In this document: one piece after another, positions 9,815 to 18,937 of the stretch
Layout: each line of letters starts with the position of its first letter
Position numbering within the stretch: the first letter of the stretch is position 1
NCBI GenBank assembly: GCA_009840385.1
Contig: VXNX01000013.1
Coordinates: 510,222-574,221 of the forward strand
Direction: 5' to 3'
Source of the DNA: Candidatus Dadabacteria bacterium
GTDB taxonomy: Bacteria > Desulfobacterota_D > UBA1144 > Nemesobacterales > Nemesobacteraceae
DNA: 64,000 bases
Made by a program: the position numbers and the translations under genes
Notes under the pieces: generated by a model
Databases searched by the model: none
Seen by the model: only the letters and a program-made list of their open reading frames with translations
Told to the model about the DNA's origin: nothing

Positions 9815-11113
9815 TTATGACTCGCCGAATACCGTGGCGAAGATACGGTCCACGTTCTTAAGGTCTTCCTTGAGTTCAAAACACGAATCGATCTCTTTTT
9901 CCGAGAGAACATCCGTCACTTCCCCGTCGCTTTTCAGCATCTCCCGGAAGTCCTTTTTTTCCTCCCAGCACAGCATGGCGTTTCGCTGCACAAGCGAGTA
10001 GGCATCTTCCCTTGAAACGCCCTTTTTTACAAGTTCAAGCAGAACTTTCTGGGAAAAAACCAGTCCTCTAGTAATCCAGATGTTGCCCTCAAGCCTCTCG
10101 GGATAGACCCGCAGACCTTCAATGAGACCGCAAAGCCTCTCAAGCATGAAATCAACCAGTATGGTTCCGTCAGGACCTATAATTCTCTCAACGGAAGAAT
10201 GGCTTATGTCCCTTTCGTGCCAGAGCGCTATGTTTTCAAGAGCCGCGATTGAGTGAGACCTTACTATCCTTGAGAGCCCGCAGAGGTTCTCCGATAGCAC
10301 TGGATTTCTCTTATGGGGCATGGCGGAAGACCCCTTCTGTCCTTCGGTGAAGGGTTCCTCCATCTCCCCTATCTCGGTTCTCTGATAATGCCTTATCTCG
10401 GTAGCAATTTTCTCCACCGACGCCGCTATGAGAGAAAGGCAGAGAAAATACTGGGCGTAAATGTCTCTCTGTATAACCTGCGTCGATATTCCCGCGGGAC
10501 GGAGCCCAAGCAGTTCGCACGCGTAATGCTCAACCTCGGGAGTGATATTGGCGTAGGTGCCGACGGCGCCCGACATCATCCCCACGCTCACGGCCTCCCG
10601 TGCGACGTTCATCCTTTCAAGATTCCTTCTCATCTCGTCATACCAGAGCGCAAAGACGAGACCCAGTGTTCTGGGTTCGGCGTGTATGCCGTGGGAACGC
10701 CCGATCATGGCAGTGTCCTTGTAGTCAAACGCCTTTTTGCGAAGAACCCCAAGCAGCTTCTCAAGTCCCCCGACTATAAGTCCTCCCGCCTCGCGAAGCT
10801 GCATTGAAAAAGCGGTGTCAAGAACATCAGAAGAAGTCATCCCGAGATGGACGAATCTTGAATCGTCCCCCACATACTCGGAAACGCAGGTGAGAAAAGC
10901 CAGAACGTCGTGCTTAAGGGTTGTCTCAAGCTCCGCAATTCTTTTTACATCGAAGTCGGCTTTTTCCTTTATATTAGAGAGGGCGTAGGCGGGGATTTCC
11001 CCGTAATGCGCCCAAGCTTCGCACACGGCGAGTTCCACCTCGAGCCAGATACGGTAGCGGTTCTCATCCGACCATATCTGCGACATTTCCTCTCTTGAAT
11101 ATCTTGAGATCAA
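9815..11113 (-). CDS. purB: Adenylosuccinate lyase
   Basis: Cleaves adenylosuccinate and SAICAR in purine synthesis, releasing fumarate. The 432-residue length is normal. The lyase signature GSSAMPHKRNP (about residues 264-275) and the TSSDVLDTA and GRSHGIHAEP active-site segments are present. The ATG overlaps the upstream metallo-beta-lactamase gene by 4 nt (ATGA), so translation is coupled. Second gene of the run 11901 to 5309. Confidence 0.97.
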   Translation of the reverse strand: MISRYSREEMSQIWSDENRYRIWLEVELAVCEAWAHYGEIPAYALSNIKEKADFDVKRIAELETTLKHDVLAFLTCVSEYVGDDSRFVHLGMTSSDVLDTAFSMQLREAGGLIVGGLEKLLGVLRKKAFDYKDTAMIGRSHGIHAEPRTLGLVFALWYDEMRRNLERMNVAREAVSVGMMSGAVGTYANITPEVEHYACELLGLRPAGISTQVIQRDIYAQYFLCLSLIAASVEKIATEIRHYQRTEIGEMEEPFTEGQKGSSAMPHKRNPVLSENLCGLSRIVRSHSIAALENIALWHERDISHSSVERIIGPDGTILVDFMLERLCGLIEGLRVYPERLEGNIWITRGLVFSQKVLLELVKKGVSREDAYSLVQRNAMLCWEEKKDFREMLKSDGEVTDVLSEKEIDSCFELKEDLKNVDRIFATVFGES

Positions 11114-11901
11114 ACCGTTATAACCTCCCCGACCGTGTTTCGTGGAGCGATGGCCACGGCGACGCGGCCGTCAGCTCCCTTTCGGCGCAACACACCAAGC
11201 GAACATCCAAGTGCCTTCTCGGGCGTGTTGTTCTTCGTGCTTAGGTGCGCGAGCAGAACGTATTTTAACCTGTCGTGCAGAACATCGCCCAGAAGTGAAG
11301 CCGACTGATCGTTTGACAGATGTCCGTGTCCCCCGCTTATTCTCTGCTGCAGGTAGGGAGGGTAGGGACCCGAGAAAAGCATTTCCCTGTCATGATTCGA
11401 CTCGAGAACCAGCGCATCGCAGCCCTTAAGACTCTCCACGACAAGCGCCGTGGACTTTCCTATGTCGGTTACTACGCCTATCTTGACCCGGCCGTCGGTT
11501 ACGGCGAAGCCGACCGGATCAATCGCGTCGTGGGCCACCGAGAAGGGAGTTATGGTAAGGTCGTTTATACAAAACGGCTCCTCGGAATCAAATTCCCTCA
11601 GTTTCTCTATAGCGCCGTTTCCGTTGCTGTACCCGTTTCTCTTTCTCTCCCAGAAACCCACGGTTTCACCCGATACGTAAACGGGCACCTCGGACATTTT
11701 CCCGACGGCTCTCGAGTGGTCTTCGTGCTCGTGCGAAAGCACCACCGCATCAAGATCGGATACAGCTACGCCCATGCTCCCGAGACTCCGCGAGATCCTT
11801 CGGAAACTAATCCCCGCGTCAATCAGTATTTTCGAGTATTTCGACTCAAGATAAAGCGAGTTGCCAGAACTGCCGCTGGCAAGAGTGCAGAATTTCATCA
11901 T
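11110..11901 (-). CDS. Metallo-beta-lactamase-fold hydrolase, YycJ/WalJ-like
   Basis: About 263 residues. The reading frame opens 49 codons earlier, but the conserved N-terminus KFCTLASGSSGNS starts at M50/M51 (11901 or 11898), with a GGATGGA sequence upstream of the paired ATGs, so I place the start there. Metal-binding HEHEDHS and the later NHDREML and HGHLSNDQSA histidines mark the fold. The family includes exonuclease-like proteins linked to cell-wall signalling in Firmicutes and DNA metabolism elsewhere; the substrate here is unknown. It overlaps purB by 4 nt and is divergent from the PIN-TRAM gene. Confidence 0.85.
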   Translation of the reverse strand: MMKFCTLASGSSGNSLYLESKYSKILIDAGISFRRISRSLGSMGVAVSDLDAVVLSHEHEDHSRAVGKMSEVPVYVSGETVGFWERKRNGYSNGNGAIEKLREFDSEEPFCINDLTITPFSVAHDAIDPVGFAVTDGRVKIGVVTDIGKSTALVVESLKGCDALVLESNHDREMLFSGPYPPYLQQRISGGHGHLSNDQSASLLGDVLHDRLKYVLLAHLSTKNNTPEKALGCSLGVLRRKGADGRVAVAIAPRNTVGEVITV

Positions 11902-12087
11902 GTTCCATCCACGCGAAAACCGGCTGTGTGGAAAACCAGAGAACCGGGTCGTCTCGCCCGGCGAACCGTAATTATAACTGACCAGAAAAAATCGTGGAAA
12001 AGCCGCGCGCATCAATACCGGAAAACTTGTTAAAACCGAAGCCGTCATATATCCTATAATTGCTCCCTCGGAAGGGCCGGATTATTA

Positions 12088-13074
12088 ATGAGACTCTCGA
12101 TCACACTTTCCATAGCGTTTGCGCTCGTGGCGCTTGCACTCGGCCCTGATTACCTTTCGTTTTCCAGTTCGCTGCTTACGGCACTGGGTTGCGGGATATT
12201 CGCCTTTGTTGTGCTCTCAGGCTTCCGGGTCCTTTTCAGGAAGATATCCCCTCGCTGTGCGATCGGAATCTCGGCAGGTGCGCTTACGGGCGTTTTTATA
12301 TACCTTGCAGTGCTTACGATCCTTAACAGTTTTCCGATAGCCACCCATCTTCTGCCCCATGTAAAAGCGGGGATATTCCTTCTTCTAGTCTGCCTAGGCG
12401 CAGTAATAGGCTATGACAAAACATCCCTTGCCGGAGCGGCTTCCGACTCGTTTTTCAGGAAGCCCGAGGCGCTTGCTCCTAAAATACTCGACACGAGCGT
12501 GATAATAGACGGGCGCATCGCCGATATCGCGGAAACAGGATTTCTCCAAGGAGAGCTCATAATACCCAAATTCATCATACAGGAACTTCAGTACATAGCG
12601 GACTCCCCGGATCCCGCGAGAAAAACGCGAGGCAGAAGAGGGCTTGACATCATAACCAGGATGCAGAAGGAAATTCCCTTAATAAGCGTCAGCATCACCG
12701 ACCATGATTTCGAACACATAAAAGACGCCGACATAAAACTCATCGAGCTTTCAAAAAGACTGAACGGAATACTCGTCACCAACGACTACAACCTGAAAAA
12801 GATTGCCGACCTGGAAAAGGTCACCGTGCTCAACATAAACAACCTCAACCACGCCCTCAGGCCCGTCGTGGAACAGGGACAGACGATAAGAATAAGCCTC
12901 GTAAAGCCAGGGAAGGAACAGCATCAGGCAGTCGGCTACCTTGATGACGGAACCATGGTGGTAACAGACAACGCTTCGAGGCAGATAGGAAAAGACGTGG
13001 AGGTTTCAGTGAGGAGCATGGTGCAGACGCCTACTGGAAGAATAGTTTTCGCGAAACTGAAAAAAGAGGGCTAA
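12088..13074 (+). CDS. PIN and TRAM domain membrane protein (YacL-like)
   Basis: 328 residues: four N-terminal membrane helices (about 2-120), a PIN nuclease domain starting at ILDTSVIIDGR (about 129) with conserved acidic residues down to LVTNDYNLKK, and a C-terminal TRAM domain (from about 265) expected to bind RNA. Proteins with this architecture are often found beside ispD/ispF in Gram-positives and others, as here. Actual nuclease activity is unproven. A TATAAT (12055-12060) lies 27 nt upstream of the ATG without a good -35. The ispD gene follows after 5 nt. Confidence 0.92.
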   Translation: MRLSITLSIAFALVALALGPDYLSFSSSLLTALGCGIFAFVVLSGFRVLFRKISPRCAIGISAGALTGVFIYLAVLTILNSFPIATHLLPHVKAGIFLLLVCLGAVIGYDKTSLAGAASDSFFRKPEALAPKILDTSVIIDGRIADIAETGFLQGELIIPKFIIQELQYIADSPDPARKTRGRRGLDIITRMQKEIPLISVSITDHDFEHIKDADIKLIELSKRLNGILVTNDYNLKKIADLEKVTVLNINNLNHALRPVVEQGQTIRISLVKPGKEQHQAVGYLDDGTMVVTDNASRQIGKDVEVSVRSMVQTPTGRIVFAKLKKEG

Positions 13075-13079
13075 TCCCC

Positions 13080-13790
13080 GTGAGCGCGCCCAAAGTCTCA
13101 GCCGTAGTGCCGGCCGCAGGTCTCTCGAAAAGATTCTCCCTGAGTGAGAAAAAACAGTTCGCCACACTCGGCGGAAGACCTCTTCTCAGCTATTGTCTCT
13201 GGACCCTTGAGTCAAGCGAACTCATAACAAACATAGTGGTGGTGGTGCCTGAAGACGAGATCCAGAATTCCAGGAAGCTATTTGAGGACCTCGGGCTTAA
13301 AAAAATCACTTCGGTCGTTGGTGGCGGTTCAAAAAGACACATATCTGTAAGAAACGGTTTTCGCGCCACGTCCCCGGACAGCGAAATTGTAATCATTCAC
13401 GACGCCGCAAGGCCTTTTGTCGATAACGATACTATAAGAAGAGTAATAGAGCAGTGCATGCGCACAGGTGCTTCAATATGCGCCGTTCCCGTTACAGACA
13501 CTTTGAAACGGGCAGAAGAGCAAGGCTCGTTCATCTCGGAAACGGTTTCGAGAGAAAAACTTTGGAGAGCCCAGACTCCGCAGGCCTTTCGCCGGGGAAT
13601 ACTCGAAGAAATCTATTCATCTATCGGTACCGAGGATATAGCCGTAACTGACGAATCGGCACTTGCGGAAGCGAAAGGAATAAGAGTAAGTATAGTAATG
13701 GGAAGCGAACTCAACATGAAAGTCACTACCGCCGCAGACCTTGCATTCGCGGAGCTTATCGTAAGTAGAGGAATATGGAGCCATGTATAG
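13080..13790 (+). CDS. ispD: 2-C-methyl-D-erythritol 4-phosphate cytidylyltransferase
   Basis: Third step of the MEP isoprenoid pathway, making CDP-methylerythritol. 236 residues. The nucleotidyltransferase signature VPAAGLSKRF is at the N-terminus and IIHDAARPFVD with later TPQAFRRGIL is diagnostic for IspD. The start is GTG at 13080, five bases after the PIN-TRAM stop. The end overlaps ispF by 8 nt, so the two MEP enzymes are translationally coupled. Confidence 0.96.
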   Translation: MSAPKVSAVVPAAGLSKRFSLSEKKQFATLGGRPLLSYCLWTLESSELITNIVVVVPEDEIQNSRKLFEDLGLKKITSVVGGGSKRHISVRNGFRATSPDSEIVIIHDAARPFVDNDTIRRVIEQCMRTGASICAVPVTDTLKRAEEQGSFISETVSREKLWRAQTPQAFRRGILEEIYSSIGTEDIAVTDESALAEAKGIRVSIVMGSELNMKVTTAADLAFAELIVSRGIWSHV

Positions 13791-14271
13791 GATAGGGACG
13801 GGGTTTGACGCACACGCTTTCTCCGAGGAAAGAAAACTGGTACTTGGCGGAGTTGAGATCCAAGGTTGCCCGGGACTTGTCGGTCACTCAGACGCCGATG
13901 TGCTCTCCCATGCCGTTGCCGACGCTATTTTGGGAGCTATCGGAGAGGGAGACCTGGGAAAACATTTTCCGCCGAACGATCCGAAATACAAAGACGTATC
14001 AAGCCTCGAAATTCTCTCCCAGGTCGCCCGGATGATGGCAGACAAGGGCTACCGCATAGAAAATATTGACTGCACGGTGGTGTGCGAGGAGCCAAGAATT
14101 TCTCCTCACTCATCCGCTATGGAGGTGAAAATCGCCGATGCCCTGGGAATTTCAAGCGACGCCGTAAACGTAAAGGGAACTTCAACCGAAGGGCTGGGTT
14201 TTACGGGAAGAAAAGAGGGTATAGCGGCCATGGCCTCAGCGTGCCTAAGCCCGTATTCGCCGAAGCTATAA
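13783..14271 (+). CDS. ispF: 2-C-methyl-D-erythritol 2,4-cyclodiphosphate synthase
   Basis: Fifth step of the MEP pathway. 162 residues. The metal site GTGFDAH (D9, H11) and LVGHSDADVLSHA with the C-terminal VNVKGTSTEGLGFTGRKEG motif are all intact. ATG start lies inside the end of ispD. It ends the PIN-TRAM-ispD-ispF operon; the common next gene cysS is absent. Confidence 0.97.
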   Translation: MYRIGTGFDAHAFSEERKLVLGGVEIQGCPGLVGHSDADVLSHAVADAILGAIGEGDLGKHFPPNDPKYKDVSSLEILSQVARMMADKGYRIENIDCTVVCEEPRISPHSSAMEVKIADALGISSDAVNVKGTSTEGLGFTGRKEGIAAMASACLSPYSPKL

Positions 14272-14475
14272 TCCTTAGAAAAACTCCTTCCCAATAAGAA
14301 TTCTCCCTCTTTTTCGGGATCCGTCATGAAAGAATCTATGATCTTCTCGTTAATTCTTTCCAGTATTCACGGTTAACTGGAACTTCTTCTAAAAAGATCT
14401 ATGATTTAAACGATTTTTTACGAAGAATTTCCATCTCTTCTGCTCTTAGAACTCAAGAGTTGATGCAGATTTTCC

Positions 14476-14504
14476 TTGACAAAAATCAGGTTTTTTTGTT
14501 CAAT
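14476..14504 (+). promoter_or_regulatory. Sigma-70-type promoter of the Cache-domain gene
   Basis: Perfect TTGACA (14476-14481), 17 nt spacer, TTCAAT (14499-14504), 38 nt ahead of the ATG, with a strong AAAAGGAGAT ribosome-binding site at about 14525-14533. The remaining sequence from 14272 is AT-rich and I see no gene in it. Confidence 0.7.
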
Positions 14505-14542
14505 GAAAGCACGGAGTATTACTAAAAAGGAGATCTCAAAAA

Positions 14543-15991
14543 ATGAAAAATCCTCTGCTGTTTTCCTGCTTCATGTTTGTTCTTGCTGTTGTTTTTGCCG
14601 ATACGCATCCCGCTTCTGCGCATGAGATGTATACAACAACTGCCCAACAGGCGCGTGAGACGGGTACTATGGAAGCTATGAGAGATTTCGTACTGCACGT
14701 AAAAGAACACCGGGAGCAACTCAGAAACTACGATGATCACGCTGAATTCCGCAATGTCATGAGAACTGATGATGGAACATGGAAGAGCGGAAATACATAC
14801 ATTATCGCCGTTAATTCAGGAGAATTCGGCGGGAGGACAAAAGCAGGTGAAGTCATAAGCTTTCATGCGCAACACCCCGGCGCTACAGATAAGTCGTTGA
14901 GGAACATCAAAATTTTTGAAGAGCTCATGATCAAGCTAGAAGGAGCAGGCGGAGAAGCGGTCTGCGTTGAAGACCCAAGCGAGAATCATGGCAACCATAT
15001 CTGCGCCGTTGAAACTACCATTACGAACCAATTTGGTGTCAGAAATACTCTTATATCAGTCGCCGGCTTCCACCATGAACTGGGTGAAGAAGGCGATCAC
15101 AAGGTTGTGTGTCCTGATTTCGGCCCCCAATACTTTAGGGAGCCCGGAACAGACTCCAATGGAGAAAGCTTTACACGCGTAAGCGCTGGAATGCTTGATA
15201 TGGCTGCCGACAGGGAGACTCTCGTAAATTATGTGAAAACGGTAGACGAGCACATTACTGAGCAAATTAAACAAGTTACCGAAAGTCCGCAATACGCCGA
15301 GTTAGAGGGTAGCCCTACTAGGCAAGGAGGATTGATAACCACAAGACTAGTTCAACTCAGGCCCTGCTGGAGGCAGGAGCCCTGGAGATCGGAATCCATA
15401 TATTTCGTTATGTTCAGACATGCGGCGGGCAAACGATACAGTGTATTTAACGGGCTCAATCCGGCACTTAAGGATTCAACGCTTATTGCCTATGACGGCT
15501 GCGTCGATGTCGATCAGCTCGTTGTTCAGAAATCAGGAGAACAGGACGAGGACGACCGTTTTGTCGAATACTACTGGTCTAACCCTGTTAAAGACGATGA
15601 CGTAGTGCTTGATGAAGATGGAAACCCCATACCGGGCTTATCCCCTGGTACGTCGCTCAAGGTGAGCTATGTTTTACCAACAAACTTCGGCGGCGCGATA
15701 AGAGCGAATTTTGTTATTGTTTCCGGTATTTATCCCGAGGATAGAAAACGTTACGTTCCCGAGAGCGGGATGTGTCATCCCATCCCTGATAACTTATCAG
15801 CATTTGCCCGCGATCAGCTTCACAGATACCCCGGACCGGCAAAAGATGACGGAGGATGTGCAATTGCCTCCGGGGACCAAGGCAATATGAAGATTGCGGG
15901 GTTCAACCTGTTTTTGCTAACCGTGGTTCTGTTCTCCGCGATTTGGGGAAAAAGCCGCTCTGGCGGAAAGTTCTGGACTTCGAAGCTCTGA
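14543..15991 (+). CDS. Secreted tandem sCache-like protein with a C-terminal sorting-type tail
   Basis: 482 residues. A signal peptide (1-27, ending ASAHE) is followed by two regions that look like single-Cache sensor domains. The first (about 35-180) has YIIAVNSG, HAQHPG and TLISVAGFHHE. The second (about 260-400) has YYWSNPV, SLKVSYV and FVIVSGIY, close to the W-x-N-P and K-x-x-Y-V pattern of sCache_2. The C-terminus has GGC (Cys about 20 residues before the membrane segment), a hydrophobic helix and a basic end, resembling cysteine-type CTERM sorting tails. Cache domains bind small ligands, usually in kinases or chemoreceptors; here there is no signalling output domain. Base composition looks more AT-rich than neighbours. 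Ligand and exact family are unknown to me. Confidence 0.7.
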   Translation: MKNPLLFSCFMFVLAVVFADTHPASAHEMYTTTAQQARETGTMEAMRDFVLHVKEHREQLRNYDDHAEFRNVMRTDDGTWKSGNTYIIAVNSGEFGGRTKAGEVISFHAQHPGATDKSLRNIKIFEELMIKLEGAGGEAVCVEDPSENHGNHICAVETTITNQFGVRNTLISVAGFHHELGEEGDHKVVCPDFGPQYFREPGTDSNGESFTRVSAGMLDMAADRETLVNYVKTVDEHITEQIKQVTESPQYAELEGSPTRQGGLITTRLVQLRPCWRQEPWRSESIYFVMFRHAAGKRYSVFNGLNPALKDSTLIAYDGCVDVDQLVVQKSGEQDEDDRFVEYYWSNPVKDDDVVLDEDGNPIPGLSPGTSLKVSYVLPTNFGGAIRANFVIVSGIYPEDRKRYVPESGMCHPIPDNLSAFARDQLHRYPGPAKDDGGCAIASGDQGNMKIAGFNLFLLTVVLFSAIWGKSRSGGKFWTSKL

Positions 15992-16114
15992 GCGCGGCGG
16001 AAGAATCGGGGCCGGAAAGACTGAAGAACTGAAGATGCTGCTTTAATTTGGGAATTTGAAAGCCAAATGGAGAACCAATCGCAGTTACTTTAATCGAACC
16101 TGGTTACAATATCG

Positions 16115-16852
16115 CTACATCTTGCTATCGAGGAAATTCCTGAAAGTGGAAATGTTGCTCTCGCGGGCCTCAGGCACCGTTCCCGAGAAAATAATCTCCC
16201 CCTCGTAGAGAAAAGCCACCCTGTCTGAAACCTCGTAGGCGGTACCTATGTCGTGCGTGATGACAACCCCTGTTATGCTGAGCCGGTCTCTCATGTTTTT
16301 TATCAGCCTAGCGATCCTTTTCGTATTGGGAGGGTCAAGGCCGGTAGTGGGCTCGTCGTAGAGAAGAATCTTCGGACGCGTTGCGATTGCTCTTGCAAGA
16401 GCCACCCTTTTCTTCATTCCTCCGCTGAGCTCTCCTGGATACTTGTCCTCGATTCCGGGAAGGTCGACCAACTCGAGGTTCCTAGCAACCGCTTTTTTTA
16501 TCTCCTCTGGAGAGAGGTCGGAATTTTCAACCAGAGGATAAGCGATATTCTCCTCAACCGTAAGCGAGTCAAAAAGGGCCGAGCCCTGAAACAGCATGCC
16601 CGTTTCCTTTCTTATTCTCACAAGCTGTTTTTCATCCATCTGCGACGTGTCTTCCCCAAGAACCGCAACCTTCCCGCTGTCGGGCTTAACCAGACCGTTT
16701 ATTTCCTTGAGCAAAACGCTTTTCCCGACCCCGCTTTCCCCCAGAACCGTAACAATTTCCCCCCTTCTTACAAAAAGATTTATCCCCCTGTGAACCGGTT
16801 TCCCGTCAAAGGACTTATACACGTCCGTCATTTCAATTATATTTTCCGACAT
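16115..16852 (-). CDS. mlaF: ABC transporter ATPase, Mla/Ttg2 phospholipid type
   Basis: ATP-binding subunit of a lipid-transport ABC system that moves phospholipids between inner and outer membranes. 245 residues with Walker A GESGVGKS (about 38-45), Q-loop, signature LSGGMKKR, Walker B ILLYDEPTTGLDP and the H-loop ITHD. The GMKKR form of the signature is typical of MlaF. A GAGGT site precedes the ATG. The permease MlaE is 4.3 kb away (21206-22003) and no MlaD/MCE gene is seen, so the system is split. Divergent from sodA. Confidence 0.9.
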   Translation of the reverse strand: MSENIIEMTDVYKSFDGKPVHRGINLFVRRGEIVTVLGESGVGKSVLLKEINGLVKPDSGKVAVLGEDTSQMDEKQLVRIRKETGMLFQGSALFDSLTVEENIAYPLVENSDLSPEEIKKAVARNLELVDLPGIEDKYPGELSGGMKKRVALARAIATRPKILLYDEPTTGLDPPNTKRIARLIKNMRDRLSITGVVITHDIGTAYEVSDRVAFLYEGEIIFSGTVPEARESNISTFRNFLDSKM

Positions 16853-16912
16853 GGCGACCTCGGGTTTAAATTTACTTTATCGTAACTATATGTAAAAACG
16901 GAAGAAATTTTC

Positions 16913-16921
16913 TGGTATAAT
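16913..16921 (+). promoter_or_regulatory. Extended -10 promoter of sodA
   Basis: TGGTATAAT, an exact extended -10 (TGn plus TATAAT at 16916-16921), with no clear -35, 77 nt before the sodA ATG. A GGAGAGG ribosome-binding site lies at about 16989-16995. Confidence 0.55.
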
Positions 16922-16998
16922 TTACTTGTAACTGCCCGCAGTTGCTGATACAATGCCAGATTTAGCTTTTTATTTCGAGAGATTAACAGGAGAGGGAA

Positions 16999-17610
16999 AT
17001 GGCACACGAATTACCTGATCTTCCTTATGATCACGATGCTTTGGAACCGCATATAGACGCGGAAACGATGAGAATACATCATTCAAAGCACCATCAGGGG
17101 TATGTAAACAACTTAAACGCCGCACTGGAGAAACATCCGGAGCTTGCGGAAAAATCGCTTGAGGAACTGCTCAGTGATCTTGACTCGGTTCCCGAAGACA
17201 TAAGAACCGCAGTAAGAAACAACGGCGGAGGACATGCTAATCACAGCCTTTTCTGGCCGTGTATGGCTCCCGGTTCTGGAGGAACGCCATCGGGAGAGCT
17301 TGCCGACGCCATAGATTCCACATTTGGAAGCTTTGACGCTTTTGTCGAGATGTTCTCAAAGGCCGCCGCCACAAGATTCGGAAGCGGCTGGGCATGGCTT
17401 TGCGTGGATGGGAACGGAGGACTGGTGGTAACATCCACCGCGAACCAGGACAACCCGGTTTCCGATGGGCTGAAGCCGATTCTGGGTCTTGACGTCTGGG
17501 AGCATGCATATTATCTGAACTACCAGAACAGAAGGCCCGACTACGTGAAGGCGTGGTGGAATGTGGTGAACTGGGAACAGGTTTCCGAGAACTTCGCCGG
17601 GGCTAAATAA
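16999..17610 (+). CDS. sodA: Superoxide dismutase, Mn type
   Basis: Dismutates superoxide to peroxide and oxygen. 203 residues. Metal ligands are H27 ([11 protein letters not shown]), H82 ([10 protein letters not shown]), D165 and H169 ([10 protein letters not shown]). The Gly-rich GGGHANH segment and Gln150 in TANQDNP resemble Mn rather than Fe enzymes, though metal choice can vary. No signal peptide, so cytosolic. Stands alone, divergent from mlaF and upstream of the sigma factor. Confidence 0.96.
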   Translation: MAHELPDLPYDHDALEPHIDAETMRIHHSKHHQGYVNNLNAALEKHPELAEKSLEELLSDLDSVPEDIRTAVRNNGGGHANHSLFWPCMAPGSGGTPSGELADAIDSTFGSFDAFVEMFSKAAATRFGSGWAWLCVDGNGGLVVTSTANQDNPVSDGLKPILGLDVWEHAYYLNYQNRRPDYVKAWWNVVNWEQVSENFAGAK

Positions 17611-17641
17611 TTCCCCGCAAAAACACTTTCGGAAAAAAACG

Positions 17642-17671
17642 CTTACATTTTAGCACGAAAAACCTTATAAT
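17642..17671 (+). promoter_or_regulatory. Promoter of the sigma factor gene
   Basis: CTTACA (17642-17647), 18 nt spacer, perfect TATAAT (17666-17671). The leader to the ATG at 17779 is about 100 nt, longer than most in this window, leaving room for post-transcriptional control. Confidence 0.55.
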
Positions 17672-17778
17672 GGCAGTAGGAACGGAAGGTGCCGATTTTC
17701 ATTGCCCGCTTGGGTTTTGAAGGTTTTTTTGTTGCCTCCGTATTCTGTTTTCAATCAGTAAATTGGTGAAAAATTAGT

Positions 17779-18924
17779 ATGGACATAAAATACAAGGATT
17801 TTCAGGATGACGCCGGGCACGACGCCAGTTTCGAATCCTACGATGTTGATGACGACATCGAGGAAGAGGAAGTCGAAAAGGATTTTGACTCCCAAGAAGA
17901 AGAGGAACTGAAACCTAGGGGAAAGGAAAAGGACAAGGACAAGTGGATCCCGGATGAACAGCTCCGCCTTCTCTATGTCTACTTCAAGGACATGGCCGTT
18001 GAGCCTCTTTTCGCCGCAAAGCAGGAAGTCGAGATATCCGCAAGAATCAAGATGTGCGAACTCAGGATGGCCAAGGTGCCTAAGAGCATCGAAAAATTCG
18101 AGAAAATCCGCACGAGGAAAAACTCAGCTAGGGCGCGCGCGATAGCGCGCAGAATAGCAATCCTGCGCGCGATGGAGAGAATTTACGTCGACTGGGCGCT
18201 TAAGCTCAAGCAGAAATTCGTAAAGGCAAACCTTAGGCTCGTGATAACGATCTCGAGACGGTATATGAGCAGGGGGCTTCCCCTCCCGGACCTTATCCAG
18301 GAAGGAAACCTCGGCCTTATGCGCGCGGTTGAAAGATTCGACTATACCAAGGGCTACAAGTTTTCCACCTACGCCTCCTGGTGGATACATCAGGCCATAC
18401 TGAGGGCTCTTCAGGGACAGACGAGAACCATAAAGGTTCCCGTTTACCTATTGGAGCAGGCAAACAGGGTTTACAAAACAAGCGCGAAGCTGAGCAAGGA
18501 AATGGGAAGGAAGCCGACACCGAAGGAAATATCCGAGGCTTCAGGTATCTCGGCCGAGGTAATAAACAGGATTCTCAATTCCACAAATGACGCCATAAGC
18601 CTTGACACGCCGGTTTTGGATGGGGAGAAAACCACGCTTCTTGATTCGGTTGCTGACAAGGAAGCTAAAATTCCCGATACCATCATAGCGAAAATGTCTC
18701 TTGCAGAAAAGCTCCAGGAAGCACTCACCCTTCTGAACTCAAGGGAAGAGGAGATCATCAGGCTCCGCTTTGGCATAGGACGCCAGAGCACCTACACGCT
18801 CGATGAGATCGGCAAGAGGTTCAATCTGACCAGGGAAAGAATAAGGCAGATAGAAAAAGCCGCCCTAGGAAAACTCGCAAGTTCCGGCGTGAGAAAAGAT
18901 CTGGAAAGCTTTCTCAAGCAGTAA
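17779..18924 (+). CDS. RNA polymerase sigma-70 family factor (group 1/2, RpoD/RpoS-like)
   Basis: 381 residues. A highly acidic N-terminus (about 1-60) replaces region 1.1. Region 1.2 starts near [14 protein letters not shown]. Region 2 has [33 protein letters not shown] and [13 protein letters not shown]; region 3 follows; region 4 has [17 protein letters not shown] and an HTH ending [40 protein letters not shown] has features of both RpoD and RpoS, so I do not assign a symbol. Codons around 18130-18170 include unusual runs of GCGCGC encoding Arg/Ala/Ile. Convergent with the inositol phosphate synthase gene. Confidence 0.9.
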   Translation: MDIKYKDFQDDAGHDASFESYDVDDDIEEEEVEKDFDSQEEEELKPRGKEKDKDKWIPDEQLRLLYVYFKDMAVEPLFAAKQEVEISARIKMCELRMAKVPKSIEKFEKIRTRKNSARARAIARRIAILRAMERIYVDWALKLKQKFVKANLRLVITISRRYMSRGLPLPDLIQEGNLGLMRAVERFDYTKGYKFSTYASWWIHQAILRALQGQTRTIKVPVYLLEQANRVYKTSAKLSKEMGRKPTPKEISEASGISAEVINRILNSTNDAISLDTPVLDGEKTTLLDSVADKEAKIPDTIIAKMSLAEKLQEALTLLNSREEEIIRLRFGIGRQSTYTLDEIGKRFNLTRERIRQIEKAALGKLASSGVRKDLESFLKQ

Positions 18925-18937
18925 GTCCGCGGTCCGT

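Noticed and set aside
14328-14378. 16-codon frame in the gap after ispF as a leader peptide
   Set aside because: No Shine-Dalgarno, no terminator pair and no link to an amino-acid operon.
16000-16114. Terminator between the Cache gene and mlaF
   Set aside because: No stable hairpin followed by a T-run could be found by eye on either strand.
18125-18175. GCGCGC-rich repeats as a regulatory or recombination site
   Set aside because: They are inside the sigma factor coding sequence and are explained by Arg/Ala codons in frame.
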